Assembly (NCBI GenBank): GCA_937910425.1
Contig: CALEOJ010000252.1
Coordinates: forward strand, 1-46,417
Source of the DNA: an uncultured candidate division WPS-2 bacterium
GTDB lineage: Bacteria; Vulcanimicrobiota; Vulcanimicrobiia; Vulcanimicrobiales; Vulcanimicrobiaceae
Direction: 5' to 3'
Length of the DNA stretch: 46,417 bases
Shown here: in pieces, positions 33,908-41,959 of the stretch
Layout of the letters: every line of letters starts with the position of its first letter
How positions within the stretch are numbered: the stretch's first letter is position 1
The notes under the pieces: model-generated
Told to the model about the DNA's origin: nothing
Database searches by the model: none
The model's input: only the letters and a program-made list of their open reading frames with translations
Made by a program: the position numbers and the translations under genes

Positions 33908-35107
33908 ATGAGGCTCATATTGCTCAGTCGCGCCGTCGCCGGCGCCGTCGCGGTCGCCGTGCTCGGATGGGCGGCTCCTGCGCCGATCGCCGCTGCCGAC
34001 CAGCCTCCGATCGTCATCGGCGCAACGATCTCGGAGACCGGCAGCTACGCCGTCGACGCGAAGTACGCGCTCGAGGGGTACCAGCTGTGGATCAAGGAGC
34101 AGAACGCGAAAGGCGGCCTGCTCGGCCGCAAGATCGAGCTGAAAACGTACGATGACGCGAGCGATCCGGCGACGGCGGTGAACCTCTACGAACGCCTGAT
34201 CGATCAAGACCACGTCGACGTCATCGTCGGTCCGTATTCGAGCGCGATCACGGCCGCTGTGGCGAACGTCGCCGAGAAGCACAAGATGCCGATGATCTCG
34301 CCCGAAGTCTCCGCCGCCGCGCCTTTCAAACGTGGCCTGCGCTACCTCTTCATGGGGATCGCGCAGTCGACGCATTACGTGGAAGGTGTCATCGCCTTGG
34401 CGAAAGCCAACGGCTACAAGCGGATCGCGGTCACCGGCGAAGACAGCGCCTTTCCGCGCTCGATCGCCGGCGCGCTACCCGACTTGGCGAAGGCTGCCGG
34501 ATTGGACATCGTGTACTCCGAGCTCTATCCGCACAATGCGTCCGACTACTCAGCCGTCACGCAGAAGATCAAACAGGCCAACGCTGACGCGCTGTTCTCG
34601 ATCTCCTACTTTCCCGACGCGATCGGTATGCTGCGCGCGCTCAAATCGGCAAACGTGCCGCTGAAGCTCGTGTACTTCGCGGTCGGACCGTCCGAGCCGA
34701 ACTTCGGCAAGGAGGCCGGCAAGGATGCCGACGGCGTGCTCGCCACGACGAACTGGAGCGCGAACCTGAAGACGCCGAACAACGGTGAGTTCGCGCGGGA
34801 CTTCGCCGCAACGTACCACAGCGCGCCGGACTACCATGCCGCCGCGAACTACTCGGCCCTCGAAGTGCTCGGTGCGGCGATCGCCCGCGTGAAGTCGCTC
34901 GACCAGGAAAAACTGCGCGATCAGTTCGCGAACACGAAGATGCAAACGGTGATGGGAAGCTACGAAGTCGACCCTGCGACTGGACTGCAGCTCGGCTACA
35001 CCTCGCTCACGCTGCAGTGGCAGGGCGGGAAGCAGTACATCGTCGCGCCCCCGGCGATGGCGGAGCGGAAGCCGATCGCGCCGTTCCCTGCGTGGTCGGC
35101 GCACTGA
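33908..35107 (+). CDS. ABC transporter substrate-binding protein, branched-chain amino acid (LIV) type
   Basis: A 399-residue periplasmic receptor with a signal peptide (LLSRAVAGAVAVAVLGWAA) and the type I fold: IVIGATISETGSYAVDAKYA, GLLGRKIELKTYDDASDPAT, VIVGPYSSAITAAVANVAEK, then hinge and second lobe (IAVTGEDSAFPRSIAGALPD, SDYSAVTQKIKQANADALF). Such receptors bind branched amino acids, urea, amides or aromatic and small aliphatic acids, so fold does not fix the ligand. GAGGAG precedes the ATG after a 42-base gap from gntR, and the stop overlaps the permease start. Confidence 0.93.
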   Translation: MRLILLSRAVAGAVAVAVLGWAAPAPIAAADQPPIVIGATISETGSYAVDAKYALEGYQLWIKEQNAKGGLLGRKIELKTYDDASDPATAVNLYERLIDQDHVDVIVGPYSSAITAAVANVAEKHKMPMISPEVSAAAPFKRGLRYLFMGIAQSTHYVEGVIALAKANGYKRIAVTGEDSAFPRSIAGALPDLAKAAGLDIVYSELYPHNASDYSAVTQKIKQANADALFSISYFPDAIGMLRALKSANVPLKLVYFAVGPSEPNFGKEAGKDADGVLATTNWSANLKTPNNGEFARDFAATYHSAPDYHAAANYSALEVLGAAIARVKSLDQEKLRDQFANTKMQTVMGSYEVDPATGLQLGYTSLTLQWQGGKQYIVAPPAMAERKPIAPFPAWSAH

Positions 35108-35982
35108 TGCATCCGGAACTCGCCGCCCAGCTGACGGTCGACGGACTGTTGCTGGGGGGCGTGTTCGCCCTCGCCGCGCTCGGACTCAACGTCATCTTCG
35201 GCGTGACGCGGATCGTCAATCTGGCGCACGGCGAGATCATCGTCCTCGCCGCGCTGTGCGCCGCGGTTGTGTTTCAGCGCTTCGGCATAACGCCGATCGA
35301 GCTGCTGCCGGCCGAGTTCATCGCCGGCGCCCTGCTGGGCGCAATCCTCGAGCGGCTCGTGTTTCGCCGCCTGCCGCCCGATCCGGCCGGTGCGGAGACG
35401 ACGTCGCTGCTGCTCGCGTTCGGGGTCGCGTACTTCATCGTCGGCTTCTCGCTGGCGGTGTTCACCGGTGACTTCCGATCGGTGGCATATCTCACGTCGA
35501 GCTGGCAGCTCGGTCCGATCTCGGTCGGCCAGTCCCGGTTCGTCGCGTTCGTCGCCGCACTGGCGATCGCCGGCGCACTGGCCGTTCTGCTACGGTCCAC
35601 GGCGCTCGGCCGCGGGCTGCGCGCGGCCAGTCAAAACGTGGAAGGCGCGCGCGCCTGCGGGATCGATATCGGCCGGATGCGGACGATCAGCTTCGCGCTC
35701 GGCAGCGGCGTCGCGGCGGCCGCGGGCGGCCTGGTCAGCATGATCTATGCGGTGAACCCGGACTCAGGCTCGCAGCTGACGCTGCTCGCGTTCAGCGTCG
35801 TCGCGCTCGGCGGGCTCGGCAGCTACGCGGGGACGCTGATCGGCGCTGCGATCCTGGGCGTCGCCGTTTCCTTCGGGGGATTCTTGGGGAGTGCGCAGAT
35901 CGGCCAGCTCATTCCCTACGTCATCTTCATCGCGGTCCTGCTGTTCCGTCCGTCGGGGATCCTCGGGAAGAGCGCCACGTGA
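35107..35982 (+). CDS. livH: LIV-type ABC permease, LivH family
   Basis: A 291-residue, eight-helix permease: LGLNVIFGVTRIVNLAHGEI is the family hallmark at the N-terminus, with LRAASQNVEGARACGIDIGR as the coupling-helix loop that docks the ATPase and VVALGGLGSYAGTLIGAAIL near the end. ATG 35107 overlaps the receptor stop by one base; GTGA overlap with the next gene. An extended open frame before it has no coding signs. Confidence 0.95.
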   Translation: MHPELAAQLTVDGLLLGGVFALAALGLNVIFGVTRIVNLAHGEIIVLAALCAAVVFQRFGITPIELLPAEFIAGALLGAILERLVFRRLPPDPAGAETTSLLLAFGVAYFIVGFSLAVFTGDFRSVAYLTSSWQLGPISVGQSRFVAFVAALAIAGALAVLLRSTALGRGLRAASQNVEGARACGIDIGRMRTISFALGSGVAAAAGGLVSMIYAVNPDSGSQLTLLAFSVVALGGLGSYAGTLIGAAILGVAVSFGGFLGSAQIGQLIPYVIFIAVLLFRPSGILGKSAT

Positions 35983-36899
35983 CCGATCGCCGCATCGCGG
36001 CCAGCGTCGCGATCCTGGCGCTCTGCGCGATCCTGCCGCCGCTGGGCAGCGGGTACGTGCAGTCCGTCTTCTACATTGCGGTGCTCTACATCGCGCTCGC
36101 ATACGGCTGGAACGTCATCGCTGGGTACGGGGGCTATCTCTCGTTCGGCCAGGTGACGTTTTTCGGGATCGGTGCATACGCGGTGGCGCTCGGCGTGACG
36201 CAGTTGCATTTGCCGTGGCTGCTGTGCGCGTTCGCGGGAGGCGCGATCGCGGCGGTGCTCGCGGTGCCGCTCGGGTACCTGATGCTGCGCTTGCGTGGAC
36301 CGTTCTTCGCGCTGGGGATGCTGGGACTGGCACAGACGACGCGGATCGCCGCCGAGGCGGCGCCGTTCACCGGCGGCAGCGCCGGGATCTACTTGCCGCC
36401 GGGGTCCAACACGCTCCCCGCGTACTATTGGACGCTCGCCGTGCTGGCGCTCGCGATGGGGATGACGCTGTGGGTCGACCGCTCGACGTTCGGGCTGCGG
36501 CTGCGTGCGCTGCGCGCCGATGAACGCGCCGCCGGAACGCTCGGCGTCGACGTGACCCGGTTCAAGGTGATGGCGTTCGTGATCAGCGCGATCGTCCCGG
36601 GGCTGCTCGGCGGCGGCTACGCCTGGTATCTGACGTACGTCGATCCGGCATCGGTGTTCTCGACGCACATCGAGCTGCAGACGGTGGCGATGGTGATTCT
36701 CGGCGGGGTCGGGACGTATTGGGGTCCCTTCGTCGGCGGCGCGCTCATGTCGCAGGTCTCTCAGTCGCTCGGCGCGCGCTTCCCACAAGGCCACCTGATG
36801 ATCTTCGGCGGCCTGATCGTCGCGCTGCTGATCGCGCTGCCGCGCGGCATCGTACCGGCGCTGACCGCGGCCCTCGCGAGAAGGTCGGCCCGCGCGTGA
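35979..36899 (+). CDS. livM: LIV-type ABC permease, LivM family
   Basis: A 306-residue partner permease with about ten helices. Hallmarks are YGWNVIAGYGGYLSFGQVTF, GIGAYAVALG, the coupling loop STFGLRLRALRADERAAGTL with LGVDVTRFKVMAFVISA, and MVILGGVGTYWGPFVGGALM. GTG start in a GTGA overlap with livH; its stop overlaps the livG GTG start. Confidence 0.95.
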   Translation: MTDRRIAASVAILALCAILPPLGSGYVQSVFYIAVLYIALAYGWNVIAGYGGYLSFGQVTFFGIGAYAVALGVTQLHLPWLLCAFAGGAIAAVLAVPLGYLMLRLRGPFFALGMLGLAQTTRIAAEAAPFTGGSAGIYLPPGSNTLPAYYWTLAVLALAMGMTLWVDRSTFGLRLRALRADERAAGTLGVDVTRFKVMAFVISAIVPGLLGGGYAWYLTYVDPASVFSTHIELQTVAMVILGGVGTYWGPFVGGALMSQVSQSLGARFPQGHLMIFGGLIVALLIALPRGIVPALTAALARRSARA

Positions 36900-37618
36900 G
36901 CGCACTGCTGGACGTCGACGACGTCGCGCGCTCGTTCGGCGGCGTTCGCGCCCTCGACGGCGTCAGCTTTCGGGTCGACGAGGGCGAGATCGTGTGCATC
37001 ATCGGCCCGAACGGCGCCGGAAAGACGACGCTTTTCAACGTGATCAGCGGCGTGATGCGGCCGTCCAAAGGCGACGTGCGCTTTCGCGGTCGTTCCGTGG
37101 TCGGCATGCCGTCCCACCGCATCGCCGCGGCCGGCATCGGCCGAACGTATCAGGTCGTGCGGCCCTTCAGCCGCCTCACCGTCCTCGAGAACGTGATGGT
37201 CGGCGCGCTGCTGCACGAGCGCGGTCTCGCGCCGACCCGCCGGACGGCAGCGACGATTCTGGAAGCCGTCGGCCTGGAGCGGTTCGCCGACGCGCCGGCC
37301 GAGTCGCTGACGCTCACCCAGCGCAAGCGGCTCGAGGTAGCACGAACGCTCGCGATCCGCCCGAAGCTGCTGCTGCTCGACGAGGTGATGGCCGGTCTGA
37401 CGCCGACCGAGGCCGACGCCATGTGCGCGTTCTTGCGCACGCTCCACGAGCAAGGGATCGCCGCGATCGGCGCCGTCGAACACGTGATGCGCGTAGTGAT
37501 GAGCATCTCGCACCGCATCGTCGTGCTCGACTTCGGCAAGACGATCGCTCAGGGAACTCCTGCCGAGGTCTCCGCCGATCCCGCCGTGATCGAAGCGTAC
37601 TTCGGCGCGACGCCGTGA
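36896..37618 (+). CDS. livG: LIV-type ABC ATPase, LivG family
   Basis: A 240-residue nucleotide-binding subunit: Walker A GPNGAGKTTLFN, Q-loop region GIGRTYQVVRPFSRLTVLEN, signature LTLTQRKRLEVARTL, which is the degenerate LivG form, Walker B KLLLLDEVMAGLTPTE and H-loop VEHVM. C-terminal region GKTIAQGTPAEVSADPAVIEAYFG is typical. GTG start at 36896 in GTGA overlap; stop overlaps livF. Confidence 0.95.
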   Translation: MSALLDVDDVARSFGGVRALDGVSFRVDEGEIVCIIGPNGAGKTTLFNVISGVMRPSKGDVRFRGRSVVGMPSHRIAAAGIGRTYQVVRPFSRLTVLENVMVGALLHERGLAPTRRTAATILEAVGLERFADAPAESLTLTQRKRLEVARTLAIRPKLLLLDEVMAGLTPTEADAMCAFLRTLHEQGIAAIGAVEHVMRVVMSISHRIVVLDFGKTIAQGTPAEVSADPAVIEAYFGATP

Positions 37619-38334
37619 GCAGGCTCGAGGTGCGCGATCTGCGCGTGAGCTACGGCGAGTTTGCGGCGCTCCAAGGCGTCTCGCTCGACGTCGAGAGCGG
37701 CGAGATCGTGGCGATCGTCGGCGCGAACGGCGCCGGGAAGAGCACGCTGCTGAAGGCGATCGCGGGGCTCGTGCCGGCGCGCGCCGGGACGATTGCGTTC
37801 GACGGCCGGCGGTGCGACGGGTGCAGCCCGCGCACGCTGGTCGAGCGCGGGATCGCGATGACGCTCGAGGGCCGGCAGCTCTTCCCGGAGATGACGATCG
37901 AGGACAACCTGCTCGCCGGCGCCGAGATCCGCCGTGGACGCGGGCGCGCGAAAGCCAACCTCGCGGCGATCTACGATCGGCTGAGCGTGCTGCGCGAACG
38001 GCGGCACCAGCTGGCCGGGACGCTGTCGGGCGGCGAGCAGCAGATGGTCGCGATCGGCCGGTCGTTGATGTCCGAGCCGGCGCTGCTGCTGCTGGACGAG
38101 CCGTCGCTCGGGCTGGCGCCGCGCATCGTGGGCCGCATCTTCGAGTGGGTGCGCGACATCAATCGTGCTGGAACGACGGTGGTGATCGTCGAGCAGAACA
38201 TCGCCGCATCGCTCGCGCTCGCGTCGCGCGCGTACGTGCTCGCCGAAGGTCGCGTCGTGATGGCCGGAATCGCCGCCGACATCGCGCGCGATGAAGGCGT
38301 GCGCGTCGCGTACCTCGGCGGAGCCGCCCCGTGA
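37615..38334 (+). CDS. livF: LIV-type ABC ATPase, LivF family
   Basis: A 239-residue ATPase: Walker A VGANGAGKSTLLKAIAG, MTLEGRQLFPEMTIEDNLL, signature LSGGEQQMVAIGRSLM, Walker B ALLLLDEPSLGLAP, and VEQN in place of the H-loop His, as is normal in LivF. The C-terminus is AYVLAEGRVVMAGIAADIAR. GTG start in GTGA overlap; its stop overlaps the CoA-transferase start. Confidence 0.95.
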   Translation: MSRLEVRDLRVSYGEFAALQGVSLDVESGEIVAIVGANGAGKSTLLKAIAGLVPARAGTIAFDGRRCDGCSPRTLVERGIAMTLEGRQLFPEMTIEDNLLAGAEIRRGRGRAKANLAAIYDRLSVLRERRHQLAGTLSGGEQQMVAIGRSLMSEPALLLLDEPSLGLAPRIVGRIFEWVRDINRAGTTVVIVEQNIAASLALASRAYVLAEGRVVMAGIAADIARDEGVRVAYLGGAAP

Positions 38335-39524
38335 CGGGCGGCGTCCTGGACGGTACGTTCGTCCTCGACCTCACGGTCAGCGTTGCCGGTCCGATGGCCG
38401 CCGCGATGCTAGCCGACGCCGGCGCACGCGTGGTCAAGATCGAGCGGACCACCGGCGAAGTATCGAGCGAGTGGGACAGCGTCGTGCACGGTCTGAGCTC
38501 GTACTATGTCGTCAACGCGCGGAACAAGGAGAGTATCGCGCTCGACCTGCGCGATCCGGAAGCGCTGGCCGCGGTCGCCGCGCTCGCGCGGCACGCCGAC
38601 GTGATCCTGGAGAACTTCTCGCCCGGTGTCGTCGATCGGCTCGGGCTGGGATATGAGGCCGTCGCTCGGGACAACCCCGGCGTCGTGTACGCGCATATCT
38701 CCGGCTACGGCCAGCAGGGCCCGTACCGCAGCGAGAAAGCGTTCGATCTCCTCATCCAAGGCGAGAGCGGCTTGCTGACCCTAACCGGAACGCCCGACGA
38801 GATCTGCAAGGTGCCGATCTCCGTCGTGGATATCGCCGCGGCGATGTATGCGAATCAGGCCGTGCTGCTCGCGCTCATGCACCGGGCGAAGACCGGCGAA
38901 GGTCAGGAGATCGATATCTCCATGCTGCACAGCATCGTCGCGTGGCTCGGTGCGATCCCGTACTTCCATTGGTTTCGCGGCGAGACGCCGCCGCGCACCG
39001 GCGCGAAGCACTACTTGATCGCGCCGTACGGTCCGTATCGCTGCTCCGACGGAAAGTACGTCAACTTCGCCGCCGCCAGCAACGCCGCGTGGACGGCCTT
39101 CGGCACGAACGTCATCGAGCGCCCCGACCTGGCCGAGGATCCGCGCTTCGCGACGAACGAGGGGCGCGTCGCGCACCGTATGGAGCTCGAGCGTGAAGTG
39201 GCCGCAGCGATAGCGACGCGCACGCAGGACGCGTGGATCGCAGCGATGCACGCGCACGACATCCCCTGCGGCCGCGTGCGCGACCTCGGCGAGATGCTGC
39301 AGCATCCGCAGCTCCAGGCGACCGGCGCCTTCATCGAGCAGCCCTCGCGCGTCGGCGCGATTCCGTTCGTACGCAGCCCGATCGAACTGCCGCGCGCGCC
39401 GTCGCGACGCGGCCCGGTACCGCTGCGGGGAGAGCACACCCGCCCGATCCTGGCTGAACTCGGCTACGACGAGCACGCGATCATCGGCATGCTGGAACGA
39501 GGCGCAGCCCGCGAACCCGACTGA
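38331..39524 (+). CDS. Class III CoA-transferase (CaiB/BaiF), itaconate/mesaconate-type
   Basis: A 397-residue formyl-CoA-transferase-fold enzyme that moves CoA between acids through an aspartyl-CoA anhydride. Blocks are GPMAAAMLADAGARVVKIER, NKESIALDLRDPE, ENFSPGV, AHISGYGQQGPYRSEKAFDL, and the catalytic aspartate D167 in VPISVVDIAAAMYANQ. The run AFDLLIQGESGLLTLTGTP and PPRTGAKHYLIAPYGPY resemble itaconate-, mesaconate- and citramalate-CoA transferases (recalled family pattern). It is the last gene of the operon, joined by a GTGA overlap to livF, so it likely activates the acid the importer brings in. Donor probably succinyl-CoA. Confidence 0.9.
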   Translation: MTGGVLDGTFVLDLTVSVAGPMAAAMLADAGARVVKIERTTGEVSSEWDSVVHGLSSYYVVNARNKESIALDLRDPEALAAVAALARHADVILENFSPGVVDRLGLGYEAVARDNPGVVYAHISGYGQQGPYRSEKAFDLLIQGESGLLTLTGTPDEICKVPISVVDIAAAMYANQAVLLALMHRAKTGEGQEIDISMLHSIVAWLGAIPYFHWFRGETPPRTGAKHYLIAPYGPYRCSDGKYVNFAAASNAAWTAFGTNVIERPDLAEDPRFATNEGRVAHRMELEREVAAAIATRTQDAWIAAMHAHDIPCGRVRDLGEMLQHPQLQATGAFIEQPSRVGAIPFVRSPIELPRAPSRRGPVPLRGEHTRPILAELGYDEHAIIGMLERGAAREPD

Positions 39525-39541
39525 CTCACAACAGCTCGGTT

Positions 39542-39560
39542 GGCGTGTGGGATTCACGCC
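39542..39560 (+). terminator. Hairpin after the mutase-importer operon
   Basis: GGCGTG (39542-39547) pairs perfectly with CACGCC (39555-39560) around a 7-base loop, 17 bases after the CoA-transferase stop. No U-run follows, so termination is likely but not certain. Confidence 0.4.
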
Positions 39561-39730
39561 TCGCGAACGCCGCGAACATCGGGCCGGGTCGTGATCTTCA
39601 TGTGGCCGAGTCGCTGCGTCACGACGAGCGGCTGGACGCCGGCGGCGAACATCAGCGTTGTCGCTGTGGTCTTCCTCAGCTCGTCGCGCCTTTCAATCAA
39701 TATATCCGCGACGCAATGCGAAAACCGCAG
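39554..39730 (-). pseudogene. Tyrosine recombinase (phage integrase) C-terminal remnant
   Basis: On the minus strand an open stretch of about 55 codons ends at a stop at 39554 and reads RRDELRKTTATTLMFAAG, then VQPLVVTQRLGHMKITT. This is the end of the catalytic domain of XerC/phage-type integrases (HxLRHTxAT..., RLGH..I.TT), with the Arg of LR and the His of LGH recognisable but the first His and the final Tyr missing (RPDVRGVREA in place of the usual Y-containing end). The rest of the gene is absent, replaced upstream by the lectin gene. No tRNA is adjacent. Confidence 0.7.
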
Positions 39731-39736
39731 GTTCGC

Positions 39737-40219
39737 CTACCGTTGCAGGTGCCAGAGCTGGTTCGGAGTGCCGTCCTGGTGCCACTGGATGAGCGGCGTT
39801 CCTTGGGTGGTCGAGCCGCCCGCGACGCCGATGACCTTCCCGGAGCCCCGATTGACGAGGAGGGACCGCCCGCCCCCGCGACGTTCCCAGCGCCATTGCT
39901 GGTTCATTGACCCGTCGTCGTGCCACTGGACGATGTTCGCGCCGTCGGCGGTCGAGCCCGCGGCCACGCCGACGCACAGCCCGCTGCCAGCATTGACGAG
40001 CTTGAACCAACCCGCGCCCGTCGGCGTGATCGACCAGCTCTGGCTCGCGTTGCCGTTGCTGTGCCACGTAATGAGCTGCGCACCGTCGTTGGTCGAGGAG
40101 CCCCGCACGCCGATCACGAGACCCGTCGGGACATTCACGATCACTCCCGTTGCTTGCGCCAACGCCGCCCCGGACGTTGCAGCCACGATCAGGAGGGTCA
40201 GCCACATCGCGCGCGTCAT
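39737..40219 (-). CDS. Secreted ricin-type beta-trefoil lectin
   Basis: A 160-residue protein with a signal peptide (MWLTLLIVAATSGAALAQAT) and one complete beta-trefoil of three repeats, each with the QxW signature: NASQSW, SMNQQW and TPNQLW, and repeated GVRGSSTNDGAQLITWHSNG-like units. Ricin B/CBM13-type trefoils bind galactose-like or other sugars. There is no attached catalytic domain, so this is a stand-alone secreted lectin. AAGGAG precedes the ATG. It stands alone among decayed mobile sequence. Confidence 0.9.
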   Translation of the reverse strand: MTRAMWLTLLIVAATSGAALAQATGVIVNVPTGLVIGVRGSSTNDGAQLITWHSNGNASQSWSITPTGAGWFKLVNAGSGLCVGVAAGSTADGANIVQWHDDGSMNQQWRWERRGGGRSLLVNRGSGKVIGVAGGSTTQGTPLIQWHQDGTPNQLWHLQR

Positions 40220-40303
40220 AATGCTTGCTCCTTCGACCGGTTCGGTCGGGTAGCGCTAACTGGCCCAGGCCTTGGACGACCGCTTGCCGTTTTCCCACCT
40301 TGA

Positions 40304-40633
40304 GCGCAGGGGCCTCGCGGCACCGACCATCCGGCGCTTTACACGGCTTGGGAAGCATGTGGCGCCGAAACACTGATCGACGCCAAGAGGCATGAGGACG
40401 AGTGGAATGCTCGCGTTCCCGCTGCGTTGCAAATGCACCACTTTGCGGAAAAGCTTGAAATTCAAAAAAGCACTTGGCAACCGCTGATGCATATACTCAT
40501 TGGATTTACCGGCAGCAACGAAAGCGCTCACCAGTATCAGCGCGACAAGTTGGGCCGGGTTGATGGCGATATGGCGCTGATCGAGCTCTCTTCAACCCGG
40601 CTCGGCCCATCGTTGGTGCTGGAAAACCGTTGA
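40304..40633 (+). other. Unassigned open stretch, possible gene remnant
   Basis: Between the lectin and the DUF305-like gene, about 410 bases hold one protein-like plus-strand frame from roughly 40304 (after a stop) to a TGA at 40631-40633. It includes ALYTAWEACGAETLIDAKRH and WQPLMHILIGFTGSNESAHQ. No Shine-Dalgarno or strong start is present (a TTG at 40427 or ATG at 40433 are the only options). Base composition is lower in GC than the surroundings. I recognise no family; it could be a 5'-truncated foreign gene or chance. Confidence 0.3.
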
Positions 40634-41419
40634 CTATTGAACGATTTTCGAAAGGCTGGAGAGCTCTTGCGAACGCGCAGAAAGAACCTTGCGCGCGAGT
40701 GTTTCGTCATTCGCGTCCCCAGACGTTAGCCCGATCGTCGCCATCGAAATCTCCATTGCGTCCAAGCGCATCAGCGCGGGGACAAAGCCCTTATCGACGT
40801 TCGATGATCCCCACCAGAACGATCGCCCTCCCATCATCATCTGGTAGCTATCGCCTTGCCCCATCATCGGGCCGTACCACGGGCCGCTCCCTTGCGCGCG
40901 CGGTCCGCCGTTCTGACCAGGACCGTTACCGCCCATCATGCCTGGGCCATAGCCACTTTGCGCGCTCTGTCCGCCGTTCGGACCAGGACTGTACCCGCCC
41001 ATCATGCCTGGCCCGTTGCCACCCTGACCATAGCCGCCCATCATGCCAGGACCGTATGGGCCGTAGCCACTCTGCGGTGAAGGCCACGCCGGCGGTGCTT
41101 GCCCGTAGCGCTCACTGTACGCCGAACGTACTGCCGCAATGTCGCGCGAACGCTCGCTAGCAACCCGAGCAGCAAACTTCTTTATGGTGACGCTCGTTGC
41201 ATTCTGCTGCGCCGTCTGCGCCATGGACAGCGCAGCCTGATCGAAATGGAGCAGCATGATCTGGAGGTGCTGAGCGAAGGGGTATGCTGTACCGGTCCAC
41301 GATGGATATCCCGGCGCGCCTGACGATGCCGGCTTGGGTTGCGCTGCGACCGGCACAGCGAGCCCGAGGCAAAGCGCGATGCTTGCGAAGTTCAACAAAA
41401 TACCACGTCTCATGTTCAT
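40634..41419 (-). CDS. Secreted DUF305-like protein with Gly/Met-rich insert
   Basis: A 261-residue exported protein. Signal peptide RRGILLNFASIALCLGLAVPVAA. A first helical pair (AQHLQIMLLHFDQAALSMAQ, FAARVASERSRDIAAVRSAY) and a last one (FVPALMRLDAMEISMATIGL, LARKVLSARSQELSSLSKIV) resemble the two halves of ferritin-like DUF305. Between them lies a Gly/Met/Pro/Tyr repeat with several GPGMMGGY or PGMMGGNG units (about residues 115-200). The usual DUF305 HH pair is not present. Met-rich repeats often bind Cu(I), so copper binding is a fair guess. ATG at 41419 has AGGAA upstream; MarR-linked genes lie upstream on the same strand. Confidence 0.7.
   Translation of the reverse strand: MNMRRGILLNFASIALCLGLAVPVAAQPKPASSGAPGYPSWTGTAYPFAQHLQIMLLHFDQAALSMAQTAQQNATSVTIKKFAARVASERSRDIAAVRSAYSERYGQAPPAWPSPQSGYGPYGPGMMGGYGQGGNGPGMMGGYSPGPNGGQSAQSGYGPGMMGGNGPGQNGGPRAQGSGPWYGPMMGQGDSYQMMMGGRSFWWGSSNVDKGFVPALMRLDAMEISMATIGLTSGDANDETLARKVLSARSQELSSLSKIVQ
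40889..41070 (-). repeat. GPGMMGG-encoding tandem repeats
   Basis: Imperfect repeats containing CATCATGCC(T/A)GG(C/A)CC on the plus strand recur at least four times here and encode the Gly/Met-rich insert of the DUF305-like protein. Confidence 0.7.
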
Positions 41420-41564
41420 TTGAATGTTCCTGTTTAAGCGTTGCATCTTTATTTGGTTACGATTCATAGCTAATAACCGTTGCCATGCCACCATTCATGT
41501 GTTGCTCGTTGTGGCAGTGTGTAGTGGAGTTGATCCGCTCTCGTGGAGAGGTTTTGATTGGACA

Positions 41565-41624
41565 TCAAGCGGCTGCATTCATGCGCCGCTCGTAATTGTT
41601 GGGTGAGAGGTAGCCGAGGGCCAC
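41565..41624 (-). pseudogene. IS3-family transposase C-terminal tail
   Basis: The minus strand reads VALGYLSPNNYERRMNAAA and a stop at 41565. LGYLSPxxYE is the conserved end of IS3-group (orfB/DDE) transposases. Only about 20 codons remain. The 145 bases beyond (41420-41564) are visibly lower in GC and hold no gene; they may include the terminal end of the element. Confidence 0.7.
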
Positions 41625-41705
41625 CCAGAGCCGCACGCGCTCTCCGGGGCGATACGGGGCCTCCAGGCGCTTCGCGACGATTCCCTCGAGTCCCAAGGCG
41701 CTCGG
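41625..41705 (-). pseudogene. ATP-dependent DNA ligase fragment
   Basis: ALGLEGIVAKRLEAPYRPGE followed by RVRLW is motif IV/IIIa-region sequence of LigD/LigC-type ATP-dependent ligases (GLEGVVAKR...PYxPGxRxxxW). Only about 27 codons remain, and they run in frame directly into the transposase tail. Confidence 0.7.
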
Positions 41706-41767
41706 ACTCTGCCGGCGGCGACGATCAGCGCGGCCATCGCCCGCCACATGCGAACCGCTCGCTTCAG

Positions 41768-41959
41768 TCACCAGAGCTTCCGCTTCCCGGTCACCGCTCG
41801 CCATAGCACCGTCTTGGCCTTGTACCGCGCGCGCGTCTTGATACTGCGCGCGACGGACTTGACGTTGCCGGTCAGTATAGATTCAGCGAGATGCGCGTTC
41901 GATGTCGCGCGCGCGCTCTTGAACAGCGCGGATGCGAGCATGCCGAGAAGCGAGCGCGC
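41768..41959 (-). CDS. Small basic hypothetical protein, 63 aa
   Basis: MARSLLGMLASALFKSARAT to a very basic end (SIKTRARYKAKTVLWRAVTGKRKLW). It could be a small nucleic-acid- or membrane-binding protein; no family recognised. GGAG lies ten bases before the chosen ATG; an in-frame ATG exists at 41989. The 150 bases upstream (41960-42113) hold nothing else I can support. Confidence 0.45.
   Translation of the reverse strand, partial: ARSLLGMLASALFKSARATSNAHLAESILTGNVKSVARSIKTRARYKAKTVLWRAVTGKRKLW

Noticed and set aside
40256-40531. A 91-codon minus-strand frame between the lectin and the DUF305-like gene.
   Set aside because: There is no Shine-Dalgarno, no recognisable domain, and it opposes an equally plausible plus-strand remnant.
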